The position numbers were made by a program, and so were the translations under genes. From JBPOHE01 sp052035915 (GTDB lineage Bacteria; Pseudomonadota; Gammaproteobacteria; Chromatiales; Chromatiaceae), in NCBI GenBank assembly GCA_052035915.1, contig JBPOHE010000086.1, forward strand, positions 1 to 25,408: a stretch of DNA of 25,408 nucleotides, read 5' to 3'. The notes beneath the pieces were generated by a model. It made no database searches, was not told the origin of the DNA, and saw nothing but the letters and a program-made list of their open reading frames with translations. This document shows, in pieces, positions 1 to 5,943 of this stretch (the stretch's first letter is position 1; each line of letters starts with the position of its first letter).

Positions 1-16
1 TCGGTAAGATGATGGT

Positions 17-87
17 AGGGCATCGTGAGGCTCCCGTAGGTTTTGGTTTGAGTAACCTCAATCCTACCTGATTCTTCACGGTGCCCT
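17..87. repeat. long nested imperfect hairpin
   Basis: The 300 bases before the first gene hold no convincing ORF. Near their start is a nested inverted repeat: outer arms 17-28 and 76-87 pair over 12 positions with one G-T, middle arms 36-40 and 63-67 (GTAGG/CCTAC) pair perfectly, and an inner stem 48-52/57-61 (TTGAG/CTCAA) closes a TAAC loop. It could be a mobile-element end, a structured RNA or a palindromic repeat. It lacks the core boxes of an integron attC site. Positions 100-286 show nothing recognisable. Confidence 0.4.
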
Positions 88-299
88 CCTTACTCTCCGT
101 GGTGCACTTGGAGGTTGAATCCGCCGAGCTTTGTTCGTTCTGATAAGTTGATCACATTGAATACTTCGCTGGTCATTCAGCGAATGGGCCAGTTGACGGA
201 CAGCGCGATGGCTCGCATCCGGGAAGCGGTCTGTGCTCGCCTGGGGTGTCGATAACACGATGAACGTTCCGTTGTTTCACCAAAGCAGGAGAAAACACC

Positions 300-530
300 A
301 TGCTGACACTGCAATTGGATCAAGAAATCGAATCGCGTTTGCTGGAAATTGCGCGCAAGGAGCATCAAACGCCGGCACAGATCATCAGCCAATTGCTTGA
401 TGACTACGTATCGAGCAGACAATCGGCTGAATTATTGGTGAATGTGGCAAAAGACCTGCCCGCCATCGAAGCCTTTACGGACAAAGACCCCTTGAGCATT
501 CAACAGGAAATGCGCGATGAATGGCGCTAG
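300..530 (+). CDS. ribbon-helix-helix-type antitoxin (VapB-like)
   Basis: A 76-aa protein. The N-terminus has a short beta strand (MLTLQLD) followed by two predicted helices (residues 8-37), as in ribbon-helix-helix/CopG-like antitoxins. The acidic C-terminal half is the part that normally binds and neutralises the toxin. The start is supported by AGGAG at 287-291, 9 nt before the ATG. The gene overlaps the downstream PIN toxin by 14 nt, the usual translational coupling of VapBC modules, and such antitoxins normally autorepress their promoter. Family is inferred from fold-like pattern and context; specific subfamily is not certain. Confidence 0.75.
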   Translation: MLTLQLDQEIESRLLEIARKEHQTPAQIISQLLDDYVSSRQSAELLVNVAKDLPAIEAFTDKDPLSIQQEMRDEWR

Positions 531-876
531 GTTTCTTCTGGACACCAACATCGTGATCGGATTGTTGAGTCGCAGCGAACCGGTCATCTCGCTGCTGACC
601 CAGAGACAGGTCGCCATCATGCAATGTGCCTTCAGCGCCATCACCCGCATGGAATTATTGAGCTATCACTGTCTCAAACCGGCAGATCGGCAAACCATCG
701 AGCAACTTCTGTCCAGAATGAAATATTTGCCGATCACCTCGGCCATTGAAGACGCCACCATCGCCTTTCGGCAGAAACACAAAGGCAAATTACCCGACGC
801 GATCATTGCCGCCACGGCGGACCATCACCAACTGGAATTGCTGACGCTGGATGTGTCGCTTGCCAACAAACATTGA
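517..876 (+). CDS. vapC: PIN-domain toxin ribonuclease (VapC-like)
   Basis: A 119-aa single-domain PIN protein, the typical VapC size. The four acidic residues that coordinate catalytic metal are visible: D9 in LLDTNIVIGLL, E46 in ITRMELL, D94 in KLPDAIIAAT and D112 in LTLDVSL. PIN toxins are Mg-dependent endoribonucleases that usually cut tRNA or rRNA until held by the cognate antitoxin. AGGAAA at 505-510 lies 6 nt before the ATG. It overlaps the antitoxin gene and ends 35 nt before hsdS, so the module may be co-transcribed with the restriction genes. Base composition is lower in GC than the arsenic or Bat operons, in keeping with acquired DNA. Confidence 0.88.
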   Translation: MNGARFLLDTNIVIGLLSRSEPVISLLTQRQVAIMQCAFSAITRMELLSYHCLKPADRQTIEQLLSRMKYLPITSAIEDATIAFRQKHKGKLPDAIIAATADHHQLELLTLDVSLANKH

Positions 877-910
877 CCGCGTGCGGACGAGCAATAAGGA
901 CACGGACACG

Positions 911-2167
911 GTGAGTGAAGAGAACAAATCGGCGCTGGTGCCACGGCTGCGGTTTCCGGAGTTTCGGGAAAAGGGTGGCTGGACAACAGTAGAACTCGGC
1001 ACCGTTACCACTGTCACTACCGAGAAGGTCGGTAGTAATGCCTGCATCCCCATGAGCATCACATCGGGTGTCGGCTTGGTGAGTCAAGAAGACAAGTTCG
1101 GGCGCGTCATTGCGGGCGATTCCTACAAGAACTACTTGCTGCTGAAGCCGAATGACTTCGCCTACAACAAGAGCGCAACCAAGGAATACCCGGAAGGATT
1201 TTTGGCGCTGTACTCTGGCAGTGAACTGGCTGCCGTTCCCAACAGCATATTCACCTGTTTCCGAGTCAAAGGTCAGTCGCCTGTACCTACCTACTTGAAA
1301 TATCTATTTCTCGGCAATTTGCATGGGCAATGGCTGCGAAAGTTCATTCAGGTTGGCGCACGCGCACACGGTTCGCTGAGCATCAATGACAGCGACCTGA
1401 TGGCGCTTCAAGTGCCCCTGCCGACAGGAGAATCATCGATTGCCGAGCAACAAAAAATCGCCGACTGCCTGTCTTCCCTCGACGAACTGATCGCGGCGGA
1501 AACCCAGGCGCTTACCGCCCTCAAGACCCACAAGAAGGGCCTGATGCAGCAGCTTTTCCCCCGCGAAGGCGAAACCGCGCCACGGCTGCGGTTTCCTGAG
1601 TTTCGGGAGGCTGGAGAGTGGGCCGTGACGACGCTATCGGAGCTTGCTGTGAACTTGGACAATCGGCGTATCCCGGTAACAGAAAGCGACCGAATCAAAG
1701 GGGCCATTCCGTACTACGGTGCATCTGGGATAGTCGATTACATCCACGACTTCATCTTCGACGAAGACTTGCTTTGCATCTCGGAGGACGGAGCTAATTT
1801 GGTGGCCAGAACTACACCAATAGCCTTCTCGATTGCAGGAAAGACATGGGTTAACAATCACGCACATGTCTTGAAGTTTGACCGCAGGTGCGTTCAGAAG
1901 ATTGTCGAGGATTATCTAAACTCGGTTTCCCTTGAGGATTACCTAACGGGTATGGCTCAGCCCAAGCTGAACCGTGCGATGCTCGATACGATTCCAGTGC
2001 CCGTTCCGCAGGATCAAGGTGAACAACAGGCGGTAGCCGACTGCCTGTCTTCCCTCGACGACCTCATCGCCGCCCAAAGCCAGAAGGTCTACGCCCTCAA
2101 AATCCACAAGAAGGGCCTGATGCAGCAGTTGTTCCCCTCCGTTGGAGGGGTGGCAGGCGAAGCCTGA
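911..2167 (+). CDS. hsdS: type I restriction-modification specificity subunit S
   Basis: A 418-aa DNA-recognition subunit. HsdS positions two methyltransferase subunits (and HsdR, if present) on a bipartite target. It has the classical half-repeat layout: TRD1, then a conserved helical spacer (about residues 183-217, IADCLSSLDELIAA and HKKGLMQQLFP), then TRD2, then a near-identical second spacer (about 375-409). Each half opens with PRLRFPEFRE. The GTG at 911 is chosen because AAGGA at 896-900 precedes it by 10 nt; an upstream in-frame ATG (851) overlaps vapC and adds unlike sequence. The last residues (SVGGVAGEA) and the stop lie inside a palindromic repeat, so the original C-terminus may have been replaced. 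hsdM is 1.5 kb downstream rather than adjacent. Confidence 0.9.
   Translation: MSEENKSALVPRLRFPEFREKGGWTTVELGTVTTVTTEKVGSNACIPMSITSGVGLVSQEDKFGRVIAGDSYKNYLLLKPNDFAYNKSATKEYPEGFLALYSGSELAAVPNSIFTCFRVKGQSPVPTYLKYLFLGNLHGQWLRKFIQVGARAHGSLSINDSDLMALQVPLPTGESSIAEQQKIADCLSSLDELIAAETQALTALKTHKKGLMQQLFPREGETAPRLRFPEFREAGEWAVTTLSELAVNLDNRRIPVTESDRIKGAIPYYGASGIVDYIHDFIFDEDLLCISEDGANLVARTTPIAFSIAGKTWVNNHAHVLKFDRRCVQKIVEDYLNSVSLEDYLTGMAQPKLNRAMLDTIPVPVPQDQGEQQAVADCLSSLDDLIAAQSQKVYALKIHKKGLMQQLFPSVGGVAGEA
941..969 (+). repeat. intragenic direct repeat in hsdS, copy 1 (N-terminal half)
   Basis: These 29 bases encode PRLRFPEFRE and recur at 1580-1608 with 28 of 29 bases identical. They open the two half-repeats of HsdS. 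Together with the second pair (1460-1562 and 2036-2137) they mark the circularly permuted symmetry of HsdS and provide homology for exchange of recognition domains. Confidence 0.85.
1460..1562 (+). repeat. intragenic direct repeat in hsdS, spacer copy 1
   Basis: This roughly 102-base stretch encodes the central conserved helical spacer. It is closely matched by 2036-2137: both encode ADCLSSLD and HKKGLMQQLFP with only a few differences. The repeat flanks TRD2, so homologous recombination could delete or swap it. Confidence 0.85.
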
Positions 2168-2271
2168 CGGGGTGGTTAAATGGCACAACGCGACCCAAAA
2201 GCAACCACCCCGCCCCTGCGGGGCACCCCTCCAGAGGAGGGGAATAACAACGCGAAGCCTGGCGGGGTGGT
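2134..2271. repeat. inverted pair of palindromic repeats plus a partial third copy
   Basis: Unit A (2134-2176) starts with the perfect palindrome CCCCTCC-GTT-GGAGGGG (2134-2150). Unit B (2203-2242) is the same family in the opposite orientation, with CCCCTCC-AGA-GGAGGGG (2226-2242). A partial copy (2252-2271) matches 19 of 20 bases of the A segment 2157-2176. Unit A encodes the last residues and stop codon of HsdS. The layout resembles bacterial interspersed mosaic elements. Confidence 0.8.
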
Positions 2272-2282
2272 GAAATTGATCG

Positions 2283-2328
2283 TTCCCACGCTCCAGCGTG
2301 GGAATGCCGCTTTCGACGCTCCAGCGTC
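2283..2328. repeat. left REP pair of the RAYT element
   Basis: Two palindromes share the core ACGCT-CC-AGCGT. The first has perfect 10-bp arms (2283-2292 and 2295-2304). The second has 6-bp arms (2315-2320 and 2323-2328). They are 10 nt apart. The same pair in inverted orientation, with the same 10-nt spacing, lies just after the transposase gene (2886-2930). This is the expected arrangement for REP sequences recognised by an adjacent RAYT. Confidence 0.88.
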
Positions 2329-2350
2329 CAGATTTGACGGAGCCTGACCC

Positions 2351-2884
2351 ATGGGCAGAAGCCGTTATGTGATTCTGGAACCCGACAAACCCCATTTTCT
2401 GACTTGTACGGTCGTTGAGTGGTTGCCGGTATTCACCCGCCCGGATGCGGTGCAGATTCTTCTGGATAGCTGGAGCCACCAGCGTGCCCATGACGGGTTG
2501 CGGCTCTATGGCTATGTGATTCTGGAAAATCATCTGCATTTCGTGGCCCAGGCGCCGCGCTTGGACAAGTGTGTAAGCAGTTTCAAATCTTTTACGGCGG
2601 CCCGGCTTATCGAGCTGCTGGAGGCGAGCAAGGCAGAGCGTCTGCTGACGCGGCTGCGTTTTGCAAAATGCGCCTACAAGCGCGACCGCGAATACCAGTT
2701 CTGGCAAGAAGGCTCCCACGCCGAAATGGTATTCAGTGAAGCGGTGATGCGGGAGAAGCTGGAGTATATCCACCAAAACCCGGTGAAACGCGGGTATGTG
2801 GATTTGCCTGAGCATTGGCGCTATTCGAGCGCACGCGACTATTCCGGCCAGAAGGGGCTGATGGAGGTTGATTCATGGTGCTGA
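2351..2884 (+). CDS. REP-associated tyrosine transposase (RAYT)
   Basis: A 177-aa Y1/HUH-family protein. The metal-binding HUH motif is H61-L-H63 (in YVILENHLHFV), and the candidate nucleophile is Y139 in the diagnostic YIHQNPVKRGY motif. RAYTs nick and join single-stranded REP hairpins and are linked to REP dispersal in genomes, generally as domesticated single-copy genes rather than active IS elements. The ATG is preceded by GGAG (2339-2342) with an 8-nt gap. REP pairs flank the gene in mirror orientation, and the right pair begins 1 nt after the stop. All key residues are present and the length is normal, so the gene looks intact. It sits between hsdS and the second toxin-antitoxin pair. 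Confidence 0.92.
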   Translation: MGRSRYVILEPDKPHFLTCTVVEWLPVFTRPDAVQILLDSWSHQRAHDGLRLYGYVILENHLHFVAQAPRLDKCVSSFKSFTAARLIELLEASKAERLLTRLRFAKCAYKRDREYQFWQEGSHAEMVFSEAVMREKLEYIHQNPVKRGYVDLPEHWRYSSARDYSGQKGLMEVDSWC

Positions 2885-2885
2885 A

Positions 2886-2930
2886 ACGCTGGAGCGTCGC
2901 TGGCTGTGTTCCCACGCTGGAGCGTGGGAA
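2886..2930. repeat. right REP pair of the RAYT element
   Basis: A mirror copy of the left pair: ACGCT-GG-AGCGT (2886-2897), then TTCCCACGCT-GG-AGCGTGGGAA (2909-2930). The central GG, where the left copies have CC, shows the opposite orientation. On the minus strand the order and the 10-nt gap between hairpins match the left side. It may also act as a transcription terminator for the transposase gene, although there is no T tract. Confidence 0.88.
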
Positions 2931-3005
2931 CAATCAAAGCCTGGCAAGGATGATTCTGGGGGCGATTCGTTTCAACCTGTTTTCAAAATTGCGAGGACTT
3001 AACCG

Positions 3006-3308
3006 ATGGAAGCCATTCGTCATATTCAAACCGTGGAAAATGGAGAAGTTCACCTCCGGCTACCCCAACAGTTTTGGGGGCGGGAAGTCGAAATCATCGT
3101 ATTGCCAGCGCCACTGTCCGCCGAGCAGTCACCGACCAACAAACGGAGCTTGCGCGGCGCGCTGAAGCACCCTGTTCAGCCGGAACGGCTGGGCTTGGGT
3201 ACAGCCCTGGCGGAGCTGGGCCGCCGCGTGGGACTGACCGACGACGACATCGCGGCCATTGAGCAAGTGCGCGACAAATCCCCGGCTGAACCCCTGAGGT
3301 TTGAATGA
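3006..3308 (+). CDS. antitoxin of the second PIN toxin pair
   Basis: A 100-aa protein directly upstream of a PIN toxin, overlapping it by ATGA (3305-3308). The N-terminus (residues 1-36: VENGEVHLRLPQQFWGREVEIIVLPA) is beta-rich and resembles the short antitoxins of the DUF2281 type found beside PIN genes. The C-terminal half is helical and charged. GAGGA at 2993-2997 lies 8 nt before the ATG. The role as antitoxin is inferred from position, size and coupling; no DNA-binding fold can be assigned from the sequence alone. Confidence 0.7.
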   Translation: MEAIRHIQTVENGEVHLRLPQQFWGREVEIIVLPAPLSAEQSPTNKRSLRGALKHPVQPERLGLGTALAELGRRVGLTDDDIAAIEQVRDKSPAEPLRFE

Positions 3309-3727
3309 TCGTCTTGGATACCAATGTCGTTTCCGAGGCGATGAAGGCAGCGCCGAACCCCGCCGTGCTGGCATGGCTGGATAAACAGGCGACCGAAACC
3401 CTCTACCTGACCAGCGTCACCCTCGCCGAGTTGCTGTTCGGCATTGGCGCCTTGCCCGCCGGTCGGCGCAAGGATGCACTGACCCAAATGCTGGATGGCC
3501 TGCTGGATCTGTTCGGGGATCGCGTGCTTGCGTTTGATACCGACGCGGCCCGGCATTACGCCGAGCTGGCCGTTACGGCCCGAGCCGTCGGCAAGGGCTT
3601 CCCCACGCCTGATGGCTACATCGCTGCCATTGCGAACGCTCACGGCTTTACGGTTGCCACCCGAGATGTTGCGCCCTTCCAGGCGGCTGGCCTCAATGTG
3701 ATCAACCCGTGGGAGGCCATGCCATGA
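3305..3727 (+). CDS. PIN-domain toxin ribonuclease (VapC/FitB-like)
   Basis: A 140-aa PIN protein with the full acidic set: D5 in MIVLDTNVVSE, E42 in VTLAELLFGI, D103 in TPDGYIAAIA and D121 in VATRD. The motifs LDTNVVSE and GRRKD, and the C-terminal NPWE, are typical of the FitB-like VapC branch. The expected activity is metal-dependent RNA cleavage restrained by the upstream antitoxin. Its stop overlaps the hsdM start (ATGA, 3724-3727), so antitoxin, toxin and hsdM are probably one translationally coupled unit. Physical coupling to a DNA methyltransferase would make loss of the restriction locus costly; that role is inference. Confidence 0.9.
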   Translation: MIVLDTNVVSEAMKAAPNPAVLAWLDKQATETLYLTSVTLAELLFGIGALPAGRRKDALTQMLDGLLDLFGDRVLAFDTDAARHYAELAVTARAVGKGFPTPDGYIAAIANAHGFTVATRDVAPFQAAGLNVINPWEAMP

Positions 3728-5358
3728 CCCAGGAACAACTCGGCCAACTGGGCAAGACCCTCTGGGCCATTGCCGACCAACTGCGCGGCGCCATGAACGC
3801 GGACGACTTCCGCGACTACATGCTGGCCTTTTTGTTCCTGCGCTACCTGTCGGACAACTTTGAGACCGCCGCGCAAAAGGAACTGGGGCCGGACTATCCA
3901 AGCTCTCCCCCTGCCAAGGGGGAGTCCGCCGAAGGCGGGAGGGGGTATTTTGCCCCGCTAGCGGTTTGGTATAGAGAAAACCCGAAAGACATTCCGGAGT
4001 TCGAGAAACAGATGCGCCGCAAGGTGCATTATGTGATCGAGCCGCCATACCTGTGGGGCCACATCACGGAGATGGCGCGCACGCAAGACGCCGAGTTGCT
4101 GCACACCCTGCAACAGGGCTTCGATTACATTGAGAACGAATCCTTCGCCAGCACTTTTCGCGGGTTGTTTTCGGAGATCAACCTGGCCTCCGACAAGCTC
4201 GGCAAGACCTACGCCGAGCGCAACGCCCGCCTGTGCAAGATCATCGGCGAAATCGCCAAGGGGCTGGCGCAGTTCAGCACCGACAGCGACACCCTGGGCG
4301 ATGCCTATGAGTACCTGATCGGCCAGTTTGCCGCCGGCTCGGGCAAAAAGGCGGGCGAGTTCTACACGCCACAACCTATTTCCAGCATCCTTTCCGCCAT
4401 CGTCACACTGGACGGGCAGGAACCAGCCACCGGCCAGCGCAAGCACATGGATAGCGTGCTGGACTTTGCCTGCGGCTCGGGTTCGTTGCTGCTCAACGTG
4501 CGCCACCGCATGGGCATGCACGGTATCGGCAAGATTCACGGCCAAGAAAAGAACATCACCACCTACAACCTGGCGCGCATGAACATGCTGCTGCACGGGG
4601 TGAAGGATTCCGAGTTCGAAATCTTCCACGGCGACACCCTGCTCAACGAATGGGACCTGCTGCGCGAGACCAACCCGGCCAGGATGCCGAAGTTCGACGC
4701 CGTGGTGGCCAATCCGCCCTTCAGCTACCGCTGGGAGCCCACCCAAGCACTGGGCGAGGACGTGCGCTTCAAGAACTACGGCCTGGCGCCCAAGTCCGCC
4801 GCCGACTTTGCCTTCCTGCTGCATGGGTTTCATTTCCTCAAGCCGGACGGCGTGATGGCCATCATCCTGCCGCATGGGGTGCTGTTTCGCGGCGGCGTGG
4901 AGGTGCGCATCCGCACCAAACTGCTCAAGGATGGCCACATCGACACGGTAATCGGCTTGCCGGCCAACCTCTTCTTCTCCACCGGCATTCCGGTCTGCAT
5001 CCTGGTGCTGAAGAAGTGCAAGAAGCCGGATGACGTGCTGTTCATCAACGCCGCCGAGCACTTCGAGAAAGGCAAACGGCAGAACCAACTGCGGCCCGAG
5101 CACATCGACAAGATCATCGACACCTACCAGTTCCGCCGGGAGGAGAGGCGCTATTCACGGCGGGTAGGCATGGAGGAAATCGAGCAGAACGATTTCAACC
5201 TGAACATCTCGCGCTATGTCAGCACGGCCGAGGCAGAAGAAGAAGTCGTTTTGCAGGCCGTCAATACCGAGTTGGTCACCCTGGCGCGGAACATCGAGAA
5301 GGCCAGGGATAAACACAATGCGTTCCTCAAGGAACTGGGCCTGCCACCCTTGCCGTGA
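3724..5358 (+). CDS. hsdM: type I restriction-modification methyltransferase subunit M
   Basis: A 544-aa N6-adenine methyltransferase that works with HsdS. It has the N-terminal helical domain (LWAIADQLRGAM, residues 10-21), the SAM-binding motif I D247-F-A-C-G-S-G-S and the catalytic motif IV N330-P-P-F. The family C-terminus, ending FLKELGLPPLP, is intact. ATG 3724 is chosen because it overlaps the toxin stop and gives the conserved MTQEQLGQLGKTLW start; the in-frame ATG at 3709 only adds residues inside the toxin gene. Residues 61-74 are encoded by a palindromic repeat (3905-3945) in a loop that is normally short. A terminator follows at 5426-5455. No hsdR lies in the window, so restriction activity cannot be judged. 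Confidence 0.95.
   Translation: MTQEQLGQLGKTLWAIADQLRGAMNADDFRDYMLAFLFLRYLSDNFETAAQKELGPDYPSSPPAKGESAEGGRGYFAPLAVWYRENPKDIPEFEKQMRRKVHYVIEPPYLWGHITEMARTQDAELLHTLQQGFDYIENESFASTFRGLFSEINLASDKLGKTYAERNARLCKIIGEIAKGLAQFSTDSDTLGDAYEYLIGQFAAGSGKKAGEFYTPQPISSILSAIVTLDGQEPATGQRKHMDSVLDFACGSGSLLLNVRHRMGMHGIGKIHGQEKNITTYNLARMNMLLHGVKDSEFEIFHGDTLLNEWDLLRETNPARMPKFDAVVANPPFSYRWEPTQALGEDVRFKNYGLAPKSAADFAFLLHGFHFLKPDGVMAIILPHGVLFRGGVEVRIRTKLLKDGHIDTVIGLPANLFFSTGIPVCILVLKKCKKPDDVLFINAAEHFEKGKRQNQLRPEHIDKIIDTYQFRREERRYSRRVGMEEIEQNDFNLNISRYVSTAEAEEEVVLQAVNTELVTLARNIEKARDKHNAFLKELGLPPLP
3905..3945. repeat. palindromic repeat inserted in frame within hsdM
   Basis: The hairpin CTCCCCCT-GCCA-AGGGGGAG (3905-3924) is followed by a second hairpin, TCCGCC-GAA-GGCGGGA (3925-3940), and a G-run. 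It is translated in frame as a Ser/Pro/Gly/Lys/Glu-rich loop (about SPPAKGESAEGGRG) between GPDYP and PLAVWY, with no loss of the flanking conserved residues. It resembles dispersed palindromic repeats normally found between genes. Confidence 0.75.
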
Positions 5359-5425
5359 CCGAAATCCTTCAGGAGCCTTCGATGGGTGAAATAAGGCAAC
5401 GACTGTTCGTCCGCCTGTCGACGTT

Positions 5426-5455
5426 CCGGGCCTGGGCGCTCTAGGCCGGTTTTTT
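5426..5455 (+). terminator. rho-independent terminator of hsdM
   Basis: A GC-rich stem, CCGG(G)CCT paired with AGGCCGG across a 9-nt loop, is followed by a run of six Ts (5450-5455). It lies 68 nt after the hsdM stop and is the clearest intrinsic terminator in the window. Confidence 0.8.
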
Positions 5456-5514
5456 GTTCTCCTTTGGAGAATAATACCTCTCAGAATGCCGTATTGTTCT
5501 CAGAATAAGAACAA
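5456..5514. promoter_or_regulatory. GTTCTC/GAGAAC multi-half-site element, copy 1
   Basis: GTTCTC (5456-5461), a 5-nt gap, GAGAATAAT (5467-5475), a 17-nt spacer containing ATGCCG, then ATTGTTCTC (5493-5501). The last half-site also belongs to a perfect palindrome, TTGTTCT-N7-AGAACAA (5494-5514). The middle half-site can pair with either neighbour. The same arrangement recurs at 17600-17647. It could be an array of operator half-sites or a switchable RNA hairpin. No promoter boxes or ORF explain it. Confidence 0.55.
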
Positions 5515-5516
5515 GA

Positions 5517-5566
5517 AATGGCTATTTTCGGCCAATGCCCGGAGCCATTGAACACGAATAGCCATT
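5517..5566. repeat. perfect 10-bp inverted repeat
   Basis: AATGGCTATT (5517-5526) and AATAGCCATT (5557-5566) are perfect inverted arms around a 30-nt spacer, directly after the GTTCTC element. The hairpin could be part of a small RNA or a miniature mobile element. No coding sequence is seen. Confidence 0.5.
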
Positions 5567-5675
5567 CCTGTTGGCTCTATTCCTCATCGGCGGATGAGGG
5601 GCCAGCGCCCGCGCCCGTTCACTCGGAAGAACAAAATGTATTCAGGGCGGCATAACGAGGAAACCCTGACGGCTT

Positions 5676-5814
5676 CTGTTGGTCAACACCGGACACAAGG
5701 CGATTTAGCTCGTAGCTCGTAGGGCGGCAACCCCTTGCCGCCATTTGATGCCGACCAGGGAGTGTCGGCAAAGGATTGCCGACCTACTCTGCTGTTGGTC
5801 AACAGCGGACATAA
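5676..5814. repeat. direct repeats flanking an inverted REP pair
   Basis: Direct repeats at 5676-5698 and 5792-5814 match in 21 of 23 bases (CTGTTGGTCAACA core). Between them is an inverted pair of hairpins: GTAGGGCGGCAA-CCCC-TTGCCGCC (5719-5742) and GTCGGCAA-AGGA-TTGCCGACCTAC (5764-5787). The rest of the gene-free stretch 5359-5943 (about 5567-5675 and 5815-5940) shows no supported gene. Confidence 0.7.
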
Positions 5815-5943
5815 TCGAAGTATCACCGCAATTTGCCCGAGGCCGCCCCCACAACCGAGTCGTCAGTCAAACATGAATACCATCAATAAGAAGTCGTCAC
5901 CCCGACCTGGACGGCTGGGGCTGAGAGGCTCGAGCGAGAAAGG

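Noticed and set aside
17..87. Possible integron attC site
   Set aside because: The nested hairpin size is suitable, but the core-site boxes expected at its ends are absent and no integrase is in the window.
100..140. Possible IS end remnant upstream of the first antitoxin
   Set aside because: The sequence felt familiar from transposon ends, but no transposase fragment or paired terminal repeat can be shown here.
2875..3165. Plus-strand 96-codon ORF after the RAYT
   Set aside because: It starts within the RAYT end, translates the REP hairpins and overlaps the better supported antitoxin gene in another frame.
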